A stretch of DNA of 64,000 bases from TMP-24 sp046348855 (lineage in GTDB: Bacteria; Pseudomonadota; Alphaproteobacteria; Rhodobacterales; Rhodobacteraceae), in contig JAXMDK010000001.1 in NCBI GenBank assembly GCA_046348855.1, forward strand, positions 124,001 to 188,000, in the 5' to 3' direction. The notes beneath the pieces were generated by a model. It was not told where the DNA came from. It searched no databases and worked only from the letters and a program-made list of their open reading frames with translations. A program made the translations under genes and the position numbers. Positions 55,327 to 63,362 of the stretch are shown here, piece after piece. How positions within the stretch are numbered: position 1 is the first letter of the stretch; each line of letters begins with the position of its first letter.

Positions 55327-55583
55327 CACTGGACCGCTGAAGCGCCACCCTCTCACCCACCCGCGCATCCTGTCGGGACGGATGCCGTACGCTGGCCATA
55401 CGCAAACCCGCCGCATTCCATACGGCCTGTTGGCACCGCCTAAGCTGCCCTGCATGGGTTGAAAATCAACCCGACAGTATCCGCCGGCAAAGCTTGGCCG
55501 CCGGGGCAAACGGCCGCCCTCACCACCTCCGGCACCGGCCTTCGGCGGGGAAAGCCTCCGCCGGACGCCTCCCCGATCCCGCC
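55327..55583. other. Intergenic stretch without a supported gene
   Basis: No convincing reading frame or RNA is seen. A segment CATGGGTTGAAAATCAACCC at about 55454 echoes the GGGTTG/CAACCC of the neighbouring inverted repeat and may be a degraded relative. Confidence 0.4.
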
Positions 55584-55724
55584 TCAATAGCCCGGCGGTT
55601 GGGCCTTGTTCGCTTCCGAGGTGAGCGCCGCGCCGCCGGCCTGGAGGTCGCGGCCGGCGCCCTTCATCGTCTCGCAGGCGCTGACGGCCAGAAGGGCCAG
55701 CAGGGGCAGAAGCAACCGGATCAT
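55584..55724 (-). CDS. Entericidin A/B family lipoprotein
   Basis: A 46-residue lipoprotein: MIRLLLPLLALLAVSAC is the signal with lipobox, followed by ETMKGAGRDLQAGGAAL, the entericidin EcnA/EcnB core. Such lipoproteins sit in the envelope and were described as antidote/toxin pair members in E. coli, though most homologues are uncharacterised. The ATG at 55724 follows GGAAAGGACATCCC. Confidence 0.87.
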   Translation of the reverse strand: MIRLLLPLLALLAVSACETMKGAGRDLQAGGAALTSEANKAQPPGY

Positions 55725-55899
55725 GGGATGTCCTTTCCTGTGTCGGTTCCATTGGCAAATTGGGGGCAACGGGGCGCGCAGTAAAGGGGGCAGGGGCCTC
55801 GGGCGGCGGATTGCTGCGACCGGGGGCCGGCCCCGAAGGCCCCACTGCCGCCGCAATCCTCCGTCATGCTGGCCCTGTCATCGGTCAGGAGCATCCGGG

Positions 55900-56073
55900 A
55901 TGGCCAGACTCCTTTTCGCCCTCGCCTTCCTTGCAGGTATCTATGTCTATACCACGGGTGGCGGCCGTCTGCCCCATGCTTCGGGCGGCGGCTCGCTGAT
56001 GGGCCAGTTCGGCGCACCTGCCGGGTCGGTCGGCGGCACGGCGGTGGGGGTGGCGGCGAAGATCGGCAACTGA
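55900..56073 (+). CDS. Small exported or membrane-anchored glycine-rich protein
   Basis: A 57-residue protein with a hydrophobic N-terminus (MARLLFALAFLAGIYVYTTG) and a Gly/Ala/Ser-rich tail ending AVGVAAKIGN. The ATG at 55900 follows a GGAGCATCCGGG. The family is not recognised. Convergent with the VIT-family gene. Confidence 0.6.
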   Translation: MARLLFALAFLAGIYVYTTGGGRLPHASGGGSLMGQFGAPAGSVGGTAVGVAAKIGN

Positions 56074-56085
56074 CGGGCGCCGGGT

Positions 56086-56787
56086 TCAGCCGACTGTCAC
56101 CCCGAAGAGCGACCCCACCAGCGCGGTCGCGCCCATCGCCAGCGCCCCCCAGAAGGTGACGCGCCAGGCCCCGCGCAGGATGCCCGCCCCGCCCGCCGAT
56201 GCGCCAAGGCCGCCGAGCACCGCCAGCGACACGAGCGTCGCCACCGCGACGAAGGTCGAGATCCGCGCGGGCGGCGCCAGCATCGCCACGATCAGCGGGA
56301 CAACCGCGCCGACCGCGAAGGTCAGGGCCGAGACGAGGCCTGCTTGGATCGGGTGGGCGGTGACGGTTTCGGAAATGCCAAGTTCGTCGCGCGCATGGCT
56401 GCCAAGCTCGTCGCGTTCGGTCAGTTGCGCCGCGACCTTTTCGGCCAGGTCACGGTCGAGCCCGCGTTCTTCGTAGATGCGCGTCAGCTCTTCCAGCTCG
56501 GGGCCGGGCGTCTGCGCAAGTTCCTGCCGTTCGCGGGCCAGATCGGCGTTTTCCGCGTCGGTCTGGGAACTGACCGAGACATATTCGCCCGCCGCCATCG
56601 ACATGGCCCCGGCGACCAGCCCGGCAAGGCCGGCGATCAGCACCTCGGTCCGCCCGGTCCCCGCCGCCGCGACCCCGACGACCAGGCTCGAGGTCGAGAC
56701 GATCCCGTCGTTCGCGCCGAGGACGGCGGCGCGCAGCCAGCCGATGCGGTGAACCATGTGGATTTCGGAATGGGTCAGGCGGCTCAT
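56086..56787 (-). CDS. VIT-family (CCC1/VIT1-like) iron/manganese transporter
   Basis: A 233-residue membrane protein with five helices. The first two are LRAAVLGANDGIVSTSSLVV and EVLIAGLAGLVAGAMSMAAG followed by EYVSVSSQTDAE, the VIT1 metal-binding start. An acidic cytoplasmic loop (ELEELTRIYEERGLDRDLAE) separates helices 2 and 3. Known homologues export Fe2+ or Mn2+ from the cytosol or sequester it. The ATG at 56787 overlaps the P1B ATPase stop (ATGA), so it is the last gene of a six-gene operon. Confidence 0.9.
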   Translation of the reverse strand: MSRLTHSEIHMVHRIGWLRAAVLGANDGIVSTSSLVVGVAAAGTGRTEVLIAGLAGLVAGAMSMAAGEYVSVSSQTDAENADLARERQELAQTPGPELEELTRIYEERGLDRDLAEKVAAQLTERDELGSHARDELGISETVTAHPIQAGLVSALTFAVGAVVPLIVAMLAPPARISTFVAVATLVSLAVLGGLGASAGGAGILRGAWRVTFWGALAMGATALVGSLFGVTVG

Positions 56788-58664
56788 GCGGGGGCTCCCT
56801 GGAAGGTGGGCTGGGGCAGGGTGCCGCCGTGCGGCGAAATCCGCAAGGCACGCAGCGCGTTCAGGATCACGGCCACGTCGATCGCCTCCTGGATCAGCGC
56901 CCCCTCGACCGGCGACAGGTAGCCGAGCGCGGCGGCGATCATTCCGGCGACCGACAGGCCGATCCCGGCGACCACGCTTTCCAGTGCGATCCGCCGCGAC
57001 CGGCGGGCGATCTCGACCCCCGGGGCGATCCGGTCGATCCGGTCGACCAGCAGCACCACGTCGGCGGCCTCGGCCGAGGCGGCGGCGCCGCGCGCGCCCA
57101 TGGCGACGCCTACATCGGCGGCGGCCAGCGCCGGGGCGTCGTTCACCCCGTCGCCGACCATCATCACCGGGCCGTTCTTGCGCTCGGTCAGGACCAGCAG
57201 CACCTTCTGGTCGGGCGACAGCCCGGCGTGGATGCCGTCGATGCCCAGCCCCTCGGTCACGCGGTGGGCGACCTCGGCCCGGTCGCCGGTGGCCAGCAGG
57301 ATGCGTTCGATCCCCTGCCGGCGCAGGCCGGCGAGCATGTCGCCCGCCTCGTCGCGCAGGGGGTCGGCCATCACCAGATGGCCGGCCAGCCGGCCATCGA
57401 CGGCAACGGCTGCCAGCACCGAACCGGCGGCCAGTTCGGGGTGGCCGCTCGACGCCTGGCCCACGCTTTGCGCGACAAAGCCGTCGCCGCCGACCACGAC
57501 CCGGCGCCCGTCGACAAGGCCGGTCAGCCCTTCGCCGGGAATTTCGACCACGTCGCGCGGAACCGGCAGCGACAGGCCCCGGGCCTTCGCGGCCTCGACG
57601 ATGGCGTTGGCCACGGGGTGCTTGGACGCCTGGTCTAACGCGGCGGCAAGGCGCAGGATCTCGTCGGGCTCCATGTCGCCATGGCTGTCGATCGACACGA
57701 TCTGCGGCCGCCCGTCGGTCAGCGTGCCGGTCTTGTCGAGGATCAGCGTCCGCATCCGCGCCATCGCTTCCAGCGGTTTCGCGCCCTTGACCAGCACCCC
57801 GAAATGGGCCGCCCGCGACAGGCCGGCGACCAGTGCCACCGGCACGGCGAGGATCAGCGGGCAGGGCGTGGCCACGACCAGCACGGCGACGGCGCGGATC
57901 GGGTCGGAGGTCATCCACCAGGCAGCGAGCGCGATGGCGACGGTCACGGCCAGGAAACCCAGGGACCAGCGGTCGGCCAGCCGCGCCATCGGCGCCTTCG
58001 ACTGCTGCGCCGCCTCGACCAGCCGGACGATCCCGGCATAGGTGCTGTCGCGCGCCTCGCGCGTTGCCTCCAGGTCGAAGGTCTCGCCGGCGTTGGTCGA
58101 GCCGCTCATCGCGTCGGCGCCCCGTTCCAGCCGCTGGGGCAGGGATTCGCCGGTCAGGGCCGATGTGTCGAGGAAGGCGGTGCCCGAGGCGATGCGCCCG
58201 TCGACCGGCACCACGTCGCCCTGCCGGATCAGCAGGCGGTCGCCCGGGGCGACGTCGTCGAGCGCCACTTCCTCGAGCCCGCCATTGCGGTGGCGGGTGG
58301 CGGTGCGGGGCACCCGCGACAGCAGATCGCGCATCTCGCGCCGGGCGCGGCCTTCGGCGAAGCCTTCCAGGAAGGTGCCGCCCGAATACATGACCGCGAC
58401 CACCGCGGCGGCCAGTTCCTCGCCAAAGAGCAGCGCGGCCGACATCGACAGGGCGGCGACGATGTCTAGCCCGACCTCGCCGTGCGCGAGGCTGCGCAGG
58501 ATCTCGACCACCAGGGTCGCCAGCGCCGGGACGACGCCGGCCAGCCAGACGGTTCCGGCCAGATCGGGCCTGCCGCCGAAGTGAAGGGCGAGCCCTGCCG
58601 CCAGCCCCGCGAGCGCGACGACGAGCAGAAGTGTCTTGAGCCGGTCTGCCTTGGTGTGGTCCAC
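56784..58664 (-). CDS. P1B-type heavy-metal-translocating ATPase with a TPCP membrane motif
   Basis: A 626-residue P-type ATPase. Actuator motif TGES is at 171-174, the membrane metal motif TPCP at 266-269, phosphorylated Asp310 lies in DKTGTLT, and an HP dipeptide occurs in SKHPVAN; MVGDGVNDAPAL is the hinge. There is no N-terminal CxxC metal-binding domain. TPCP is the mark of the P1B-5 group, for which Ni2+/Fe2+ transport has been described; the substrate here is not proven. It starts at a GTG (58664), three bases after the apbE stop, and overlaps the VIT gene. Confidence 0.92.
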   Translation of the reverse strand: MDHTKADRLKTLLLVVALAGLAAGLALHFGGRPDLAGTVWLAGVVPALATLVVEILRSLAHGEVGLDIVAALSMSAALLFGEELAAAVVAVMYSGGTFLEGFAEGRARREMRDLLSRVPRTATRHRNGGLEEVALDDVAPGDRLLIRQGDVVPVDGRIASGTAFLDTSALTGESLPQRLERGADAMSGSTNAGETFDLEATREARDSTYAGIVRLVEAAQQSKAPMARLADRWSLGFLAVTVAIALAAWWMTSDPIRAVAVLVVATPCPLILAVPVALVAGLSRAAHFGVLVKGAKPLEAMARMRTLILDKTGTLTDGRPQIVSIDSHGDMEPDEILRLAAALDQASKHPVANAIVEAAKARGLSLPVPRDVVEIPGEGLTGLVDGRRVVVGGDGFVAQSVGQASSGHPELAAGSVLAAVAVDGRLAGHLVMADPLRDEAGDMLAGLRRQGIERILLATGDRAEVAHRVTEGLGIDGIHAGLSPDQKVLLVLTERKNGPVMMVGDGVNDAPALAAADVGVAMGARGAAASAEAADVVLLVDRIDRIAPGVEIARRSRRIALESVVAGIGLSVAGMIAAALGYLSPVEGALIQEAIDVAVILNALRALRISPHGGTLPQPTFQGAPA

Positions 58665-58667
58665 GGT

Positions 58668-59660
58668 CTATCCCCTGATGGCCGGGGCCGTCGCCGCGGT
58701 CTTGCCTGAAAACGTGTCCGCAAACAGGCGTCCGATCCCGCGGGATCGCACACCGCCTGCACCTTCGCGCAGAAGAAACAGCGCGTCGAGTCGCTGTCTT
58801 GTCGCATGTTCTGCCCCGGCCTCGGGCCCCATGACCATCAGCGCCGTGGCCCAGGCGTCGGCCAGCGCGCAGGTCGGCGCGACGACGGTGACCGAGGCCG
58901 GCGCGAACAGCAGCGGCGCGCCCCGGCGCGGGTCCATCGTGTGCGACAGGCGCAGGCCCTGCACGTCGACCCAGTGCCGGTAGTCGCCCGAGGTGGCGAC
59001 CGCCGCATCCTGAAGCGCCAGGATCGAATGGGCGGCGCGGCGGTCGGGGTCGGGGGCCTCGATGGCGATGACCCAGGCGCTGCCGTCGGGGCGCAGGCCG
59101 GTGGCGCGCATCTCGCCGTCGATGCCGACGAGGGAGGCTTCGATGCCGAAGCTCCGCAAGATCTCGGCCAGCCGGTCGACGCCAAAGCCCTTGGCGATCC
59201 CGTTCAGGTCGAGCGCGACCGGCGCGGCCTTGTGCACGCGGGTACCGTCGAGGCTTAGCAACTCATGCGTGGGCGGACGCGGGGCGGCGGCGGCCGCGCG
59301 GATCGCCTGCGGATCGGTGTCCTCGGCGCCGAAGCCCCAGGCCCGCACCGCATCGCCCATGCCGATGTCGAAGGCGCCGCCCGAGGTGCGGCCGACCGTC
59401 AGGCCAAGCGCCAGCACGCGCGCGAGGTCCGGCGGCACCGTCACCCATGCGCCCACCGGCGCCCGGTTCAGCCGCATCAGGTCGCTGTCGGGCTTCCAGG
59501 TCGACATCTGCACGTCGACCGCCGTCACCGCCGCCTGAAGCGCGACTTGCACCGGCGCGGGGTCGAACCCTGATGGGGCGAAGAAGGTCGCCGACCAGCG
59601 GGTGCCCATCGTCGGGCCGTTCAGGGCGTGGCGGATCAGCTCAGTAGACGTCTTCGACAT
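58668..59660 (-). CDS. apbE: FAD:protein FMN transferase (ApbE)
   Basis: A 330-residue protein of the ApbE family. PTMGTRWSATFF is the N-terminal signature. LDLNGIAKGFGVDRLAEIL, ATSGDYRHWVDVQGLRLSHT and VVAPTCALADAWATALMVMG are catalytic and FAD/Mg-binding segments. ApbE transfers FMN to a Thr or Ser of exported proteins. No clear signal peptide is seen from this start, whereas many homologues are periplasmic lipoproteins. The ATG lies inside the end of the upstream reductase gene (20-base overlap). A candidate target protein, DUF2271, is in the same operon. Confidence 0.94.
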   Translation of the reverse strand: MSKTSTELIRHALNGPTMGTRWSATFFAPSGFDPAPVQVALQAAVTAVDVQMSTWKPDSDLMRLNRAPVGAWVTVPPDLARVLALGLTVGRTSGGAFDIGMGDAVRAWGFGAEDTDPQAIRAAAAAPRPPTHELLSLDGTRVHKAAPVALDLNGIAKGFGVDRLAEILRSFGIEASLVGIDGEMRATGLRPDGSAWVIAIEAPDPDRRAAHSILALQDAAVATSGDYRHWVDVQGLRLSHTMDPRRGAPLLFAPASVTVVAPTCALADAWATALMVMGPEAGAEHATRQRLDALFLLREGAGGVRSRGIGRLFADTFSGKTAATAPAIRG

Positions 59661-61845
59661 AACGCCCCTCGGCCTTCAGCATGGCGGGCGTCAGCCCCGA
59701 GGGGGCAAGGATCTCGGCCAGGGCCTGGGCCACGCCCTGCGCCATGTCGCGCCCGCCGCAGACCATGACCCGGGCACCGGTGCGGATCGCCTCGGCGACA
59801 TGGGCGGCCTCCATCCGCAGGGCATCCTGCACATAGTGCGGCCGCGCCCCGCGCGATACCGCGGTGGTCAGGCGCGACAGCCGCCCTTCGGCCTGCCAGA
59901 CCGCGAGGTCATCCCGATAGGGGAAGTCGCCGTCGGGGTGGCGCAGGCCGAAGAACAGGTGCACCGGGCGGCGGCGGGCATTGGCGCGCAGGAACCCGGC
60001 AAGTGGCCCGACCCCGGTTCCGGCGCCGATCAGGATCAAGGGCGTCCGGTCGCGTCCGGCGTGAAAGCCCGGATTGCGGCGCAGGAAGGCGTGGGCGACA
60101 TCGCCCGGCCGCAGCGCGGTCAGCTGCCCCGAACAGAGGCCGCCGGGGTGCTTCTTGACCACGATCTCGACGAAGCCGTCCTTCGCGCCGGAGGCCAGCG
60201 AATAGTAACGCGGCACCGTTGAGCCTTCCGGCAGGATGCCCAGAAGATCGCCGGCCCGGAAGCGTGCAAAGCCCCGCCCGGTCAGCCGCTGCCAGGACGT
60301 GGACCGGGGCAGGGCAAAGCGCAGGATCGCGGTCGGGGTATTGACCCGGTCGGCATAGTCGCGGCGGGACACCAGGGTCAGCGCCTCGGTCGGGCAAACG
60401 GCAGGCTGGTGCGCGAGTTCGAGGTCGATCCCCAGCGCCGCGCCCAGGGCCCGGCCCCAGCGGGCGAAATCCTGCGGCGACTGGCGGTCGACCGTGTCCA
60501 TCGGCAAGAGCCGGGCCCAGCCTGCGGCGCGGGCGGCCTCGTTCACAGCCGCCGCATAGGCGCAGAAGCCGGGAAAGCTGCGATCGCCGAAGCCGAGCAC
60601 CGCCACCGGCGCGGCGGGGGCATTCGGCAGGCCGGCCAGCCGGTCAAGGAAGCCCGCCGCCGAGGCGGGGGGGTGGCCCTCGCCATAGGTGGCGGCGAGG
60701 ATGACAAAGCGTTCGGCCCGGTCGTGGCGGTCGGGGTCGAAGCCCGCCATCGGCGCCACATGCACCGATTGGCCGGCCGCACGCAGCCCCTTGGCCAGCG
60801 TCGCGGCGAAGCCCCAGGTGCTGCCGCTTTCGGACCCGACCAGCACCACCGTCGTCGTGGTGCCTGCCGGGGCGTTGCCGGTCAGGCGCGGCCGCCCGCG
60901 CCGTCCGGCCAGCCAGACCAGCCCGCCGGTGACGCCCATGACCGGCACCGCCAGCGCCGTCAGGCCGAGGATCAGCCCCAGCAGCGCCGCCCCCCGGCCG
61001 GTGTGCAGCATGTAGATGGTTTCCGATACCTTTTGCCACGGGGTCGGATCGTTCCATGCCAGCAGCGTGCCGGTCCCCTGGTCGATGTAGCCGGTGCCGT
61101 TGTCGGTCGTCAGCGTGAAGACGTCCTGCGCGTCGCCGGCATTGGGAAAGCTCAGTTCGCGCAGGTCCGCCGCCGGGGTCGCGCGCAGGGCCGCCATCTG
61201 TGCTAGCGGAAATCCGCTCTGGCCGCTGACCGTGGCGGGTAGCGGCGGCTCCGTCGCCGCATCGGGCAGAAGACCGAAGGTCGAGGCCACCATCCACAGC
61301 CCCGTCACCGCCGACAGCGCCAGCCCTCCGACCGCCAGCCGGGCGATCTCGACATGCAGGCGCCCGGCCCGCGGGCCGCGCGCGGGCGCGAACCAGCGCC
61401 GCCAGCCGCCGGTGCGTCGGGCCACCAGCGCCGCACCCGACAGGGCCAGCACCAGCAGCGCCGCCGCACCGGCGGCCATCACCAGACGGCCGGTGTCATC
61501 CAGAAACAACGACCTGTGCAGGCTGGTCAGCCACCGTTCGACCGCGTTCGGATCGGCCGAGCCGGCGCTGGCCCCGGTCGCCGGGTCGATCGCCGCCGAG
61601 CCGGGGGCGTTGCCGTCGAACCACCAGGCGGTGATCCGGCCCGATGGCGCCCGGCGGATCTGCTCCAGCCCCGGGTGTTGGGTCGCGATCAGGCTGGCAA
61701 GGTCCGCCAGATTCTGCCCCGGCACCTCGCGCGGTGCCAGACGTTCGGCCGCCGGAAAGACCGACAGCGCCGCCCCGCTGATCGCCAGCACGGTGACAAG
61801 GAGCAGGGCCGCAAGCCCCGGCCAGCGGTGAAGCGCACGGATCAT
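59641..61845 (-). CDS. PepSY-membrane / flavodoxin / NAD(P)H flavoreductase fusion
   Basis: A 734-residue protein. The N-terminal half is a PepSY-associated membrane module of about four helices (LAALLLVTVLAISGAAL, AALLVLALSGAALVARR, GLALSAVTGLWMVAS, LLGLILGLTALAVPVMGVTG) with external PepSY domains. A flavodoxin domain follows (VVLVGSESGSTWGFAATLAK, ATYGEGHPP). Then comes a CysJ-like FAD/NADPH reductase (RYYSLAS, GAGTGVGPLAGFL, FGLRHPDGDFPYRDDL). It should carry electrons from cytoplasmic NAD(P)H across the membrane, as in ferric-chelate reductase-like systems. The ATG at 61845 is preferred (AGGGGT upstream) over a GTG at 61860. Confidence 0.9.
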   Translation of the reverse strand: MIRALHRWPGLAALLLVTVLAISGAALSVFPAAERLAPREVPGQNLADLASLIATQHPGLEQIRRAPSGRITAWWFDGNAPGSAAIDPATGASAGSADPNAVERWLTSLHRSLFLDDTGRLVMAAGAAALLVLALSGAALVARRTGGWRRWFAPARGPRAGRLHVEIARLAVGGLALSAVTGLWMVASTFGLLPDAATEPPLPATVSGQSGFPLAQMAALRATPAADLRELSFPNAGDAQDVFTLTTDNGTGYIDQGTGTLLAWNDPTPWQKVSETIYMLHTGRGAALLGLILGLTALAVPVMGVTGGLVWLAGRRGRPRLTGNAPAGTTTTVVLVGSESGSTWGFAATLAKGLRAAGQSVHVAPMAGFDPDRHDRAERFVILAATYGEGHPPASAAGFLDRLAGLPNAPAAPVAVLGFGDRSFPGFCAYAAAVNEAARAAGWARLLPMDTVDRQSPQDFARWGRALGAALGIDLELAHQPAVCPTEALTLVSRRDYADRVNTPTAILRFALPRSTSWQRLTGRGFARFRAGDLLGILPEGSTVPRYYSLASGAKDGFVEIVVKKHPGGLCSGQLTALRPGDVAHAFLRRNPGFHAGRDRTPLILIGAGTGVGPLAGFLRANARRRPVHLFFGLRHPDGDFPYRDDLAVWQAEGRLSRLTTAVSRGARPHYVQDALRMEAAHVAEAIRTGARVMVCGGRDMAQGVAQALAEILAPSGLTPAMLKAEGRYVEDVY

Positions 61846-61856
61846 CGTCCCACCCC

Positions 61857-62326
61857 TCACATCGCGTAGGTGAAGCTGGCGATGTAGTGCGGCGGCCGTG
61901 CACCGCGGTTCCGGCGCCGGAGGTGGTCAGCGGCACGGCGATCTCGTTCGGGCTCGCGCATGTTCTCGACCGCGGCGTCGATGTGCAGCGTACGCCCGCG
62001 TCGAACAGCGCGTCCGCCAGGTCGAGCGTGACCTTCAGCGTCCGGCCCGAGCCGACGCTGGCGCCGGTGATGCCGTTGATCTGCGCCGGGTCGCCGCCGG
62101 TGGCGCGATACCAGTCGCGCAGGTGTTCATGATAGCGGGACTTGCCGCCCGCCATCCACAGGCTGCCGACATAGGCGCCTTGCGCGTTGGTGACATAGAA
62201 CGCCAAGTAGGCGCCATCGCCGCCGTAATCGTTCAGCTTGGTGGTCAGCGTCACCTGGCGCGCCATCGCCAGGTCGGGCAGCGTCAGCGCGGTGGTCATG
62301 GCCAGAGCGGCGAGGAGGGATTTCAT
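61857..62326 (-). pseudogene. DUF2271 exported protein, frameshifted; candidate ApbE flavinylation target
   Basis: A signal peptide (MKSLLAALAMTTALTLPDLA) precedes the DUF2271 core TLTTKLNDYGGDGAYLAFYV and SLWMAGGKSRYHEHLRDWY. The motif NGITGAS at residues 84-90 resembles the Dxx(S/T)GA(T/S) sequence flavinylated by ApbE, with Asn in place of Asp and Ser90 as possible acceptor. After residue 110 the frame slips near 62000, again near 61940 and near 61890; corrected pieces read LHIDAAVENMRE, IAVPLTTSGAGTAVHGR and YIASFTYAM. Its end overlaps the region of the reductase start, so they are coupled. Confidence 0.8.
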
Positions 62327-62399
62327 CGGTTCGGTCCTTGGCTTGGAAGGTTGTCGTGGCGGGCGGCCCAGGGGGCGACCCGCGGGCGGTCCGCGCGGA

Positions 62400-62705
62400 T
62401 CAGTTGGTCGCCGCCGCCGGGGGCGCGCCGGTGCCGAACAGCCCGTTCGCCGGCGGGGGCACGGATCCGGCCGGTGCGGGGTTGCCCTTGGCGCCCGCGC
62501 AGCCGCCGTCCTCGTCGCAGTCGTCGCTTTCGGAGTCGTGTGCACGGCTTTTCTGTCCGCCTTCGTCATCATCGCCGCTGGCCAGGACAAGGGGCAGGGT
62601 CGGGTCCGTTGCGCCAGACAGTGCCGGGGTGGCGCTGCGTGCCGGCAGGCCGACGGCCAGCGCCAGCGCCGTCGAGGCGGCCAGCAGGGAAAGGGTGGTC
62701 TTCAT
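62400..62705 (-). CDS. Exported acidic protein, unknown function
   Basis: A 101-residue protein with a signal peptide (MKTTLSLLAASTALALAVGL ending ARSA). The mature part contains a strongly acidic run (SGDDDEGG, SESDDCDEDGGC) and a Pro/Ala-rich tail. The Asp/Glu cluster with two cysteines could bind metal ions; the family is not recognised. It is the first gene of the minus-strand operon and has a CTTCAG-N6-GTCAG box about 80 bases upstream. Confidence 0.78.
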   Translation of the reverse strand: MKTTLSLLAASTALALAVGLPARSATPALSGATDPTLPLVLASGDDDEGGQKSRAHDSESDDCDEDGGCAGAKGNPAPAGSVPPPANGLFGTGAPPAAATN

Positions 62706-62782
62706 CGCAGGAACTCCCGTGTTTCGATGGCGGAAACTTGGGGGGCGGACCTGAGCGTTTGCTGACAGGGCGGGACTTTCTG

Positions 62783-62799
62783 CTTCAGCTTGGCGTCAG
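62783..62799 (+). promoter_or_regulatory. Putative response-regulator box, site 1
   Basis: CTTCAGCTTGGCGTCAG: CTTCAG, six bases, GTCAG, giving TCAG half-sites repeated at an 11-base period. It lies about 80 bases upstream of the acidic-protein operon. The same pattern occurs at 63266-63282 and 63298-63314. Confidence 0.5.
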
Positions 62800-62950
62800 G
62801 AAGCGGAAGGTTGCGCAGGGCGGGAGGCGACCCGCGCGCAGCAACGTCGATCTGAACCGGTTGCCGCTGTCGCCGCTCTGCCTTGGCTCGCCTCGGCTTT
62901 CGCCGGGGCGAGTGCCGATACCGGATGCCTCGGATCAAACGCAAGCCGGG

Positions 62951-63214
62951 CTAATGCTCGATCCTGATGACCTTCAGCGTGCCCGGATGAACCGTCACCT
63001 CGATCGTCCGGCCCGTCGCGTCGGTGCCGTCGATCTCGTAGCAGCCATCGTCGATCTTGATCCGCCGAACGGTCCAGCCGTTCTTTGCCGCCAGTTGCGC
63101 CACCGCCTCGCGCGGCTGCCAGTCGGCCATCGGCACGAAGCAATCCTCGTCGGCCCGCGCCATCCCGGCCGGAAGAACGGCCAGAAAGGCAAGCATTGTC
63201 AGGGACTTTCTCAT
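62951..63214 (-). CDS. Exported single-PepSY-domain protein
   Basis: An 87-residue protein with a signal peptide (MRKSLTMLAFLAVLPAGMA) and one PepSY domain: EAVAQLAAKNGWTVRRIKID, YEIDGTDATGRTIEVTVHPG and TLKVIRIEH. PepSY domains of this size are periplasmic, often encoded beside two-component systems and redox membrane proteins. An in-frame start three codons upstream (63223) is possible. It is divergent from the response-regulator gene; two putative boxes lie in the shared promoter region. Confidence 0.88.
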   Translation of the reverse strand: MRKSLTMLAFLAVLPAGMARADEDCFVPMADWQPREAVAQLAAKNGWTVRRIKIDDGCYEIDGTDATGRTIEVTVHPGTLKVIRIEH

Positions 63215-63265
63215 GGGCCACACTCCGGGGCAGAGCCATTTTGCCAGCGTTGATGCCCGCCGAAG

Positions 63266-63282
63266 CTGACGGGAGCCTGAAG
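63266..63282 (-). promoter_or_regulatory. Putative response-regulator box, site 2
   Basis: On the minus strand it reads CTTCAGGCTCCCGTCAG, the CTTCAG-N6-GTCAG pattern. It is located between the PepSY and response-regulator starts. Confidence 0.45.
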
Positions 63283-63297
63283 GCAGCTGCGGCGACG

Positions 63298-63314
63298 CTT
63301 CAGCTTTGTGTCAG
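63298..63314 (+). promoter_or_regulatory. Putative response-regulator box, site 3
   Basis: CTTCAGCTTTGTGTCAG fits the same pattern; it shares CTTCAGCTT and GTCAG with site 1. A further TCAGC follows at 63324. It is about 50 bases upstream of the response-regulator start. Confidence 0.5.
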
Positions 63315-63362
63315 CACAGCCTGTCAGCAGGGGTAAGAGAGTCGGAAGAACGGAGAGCACCA

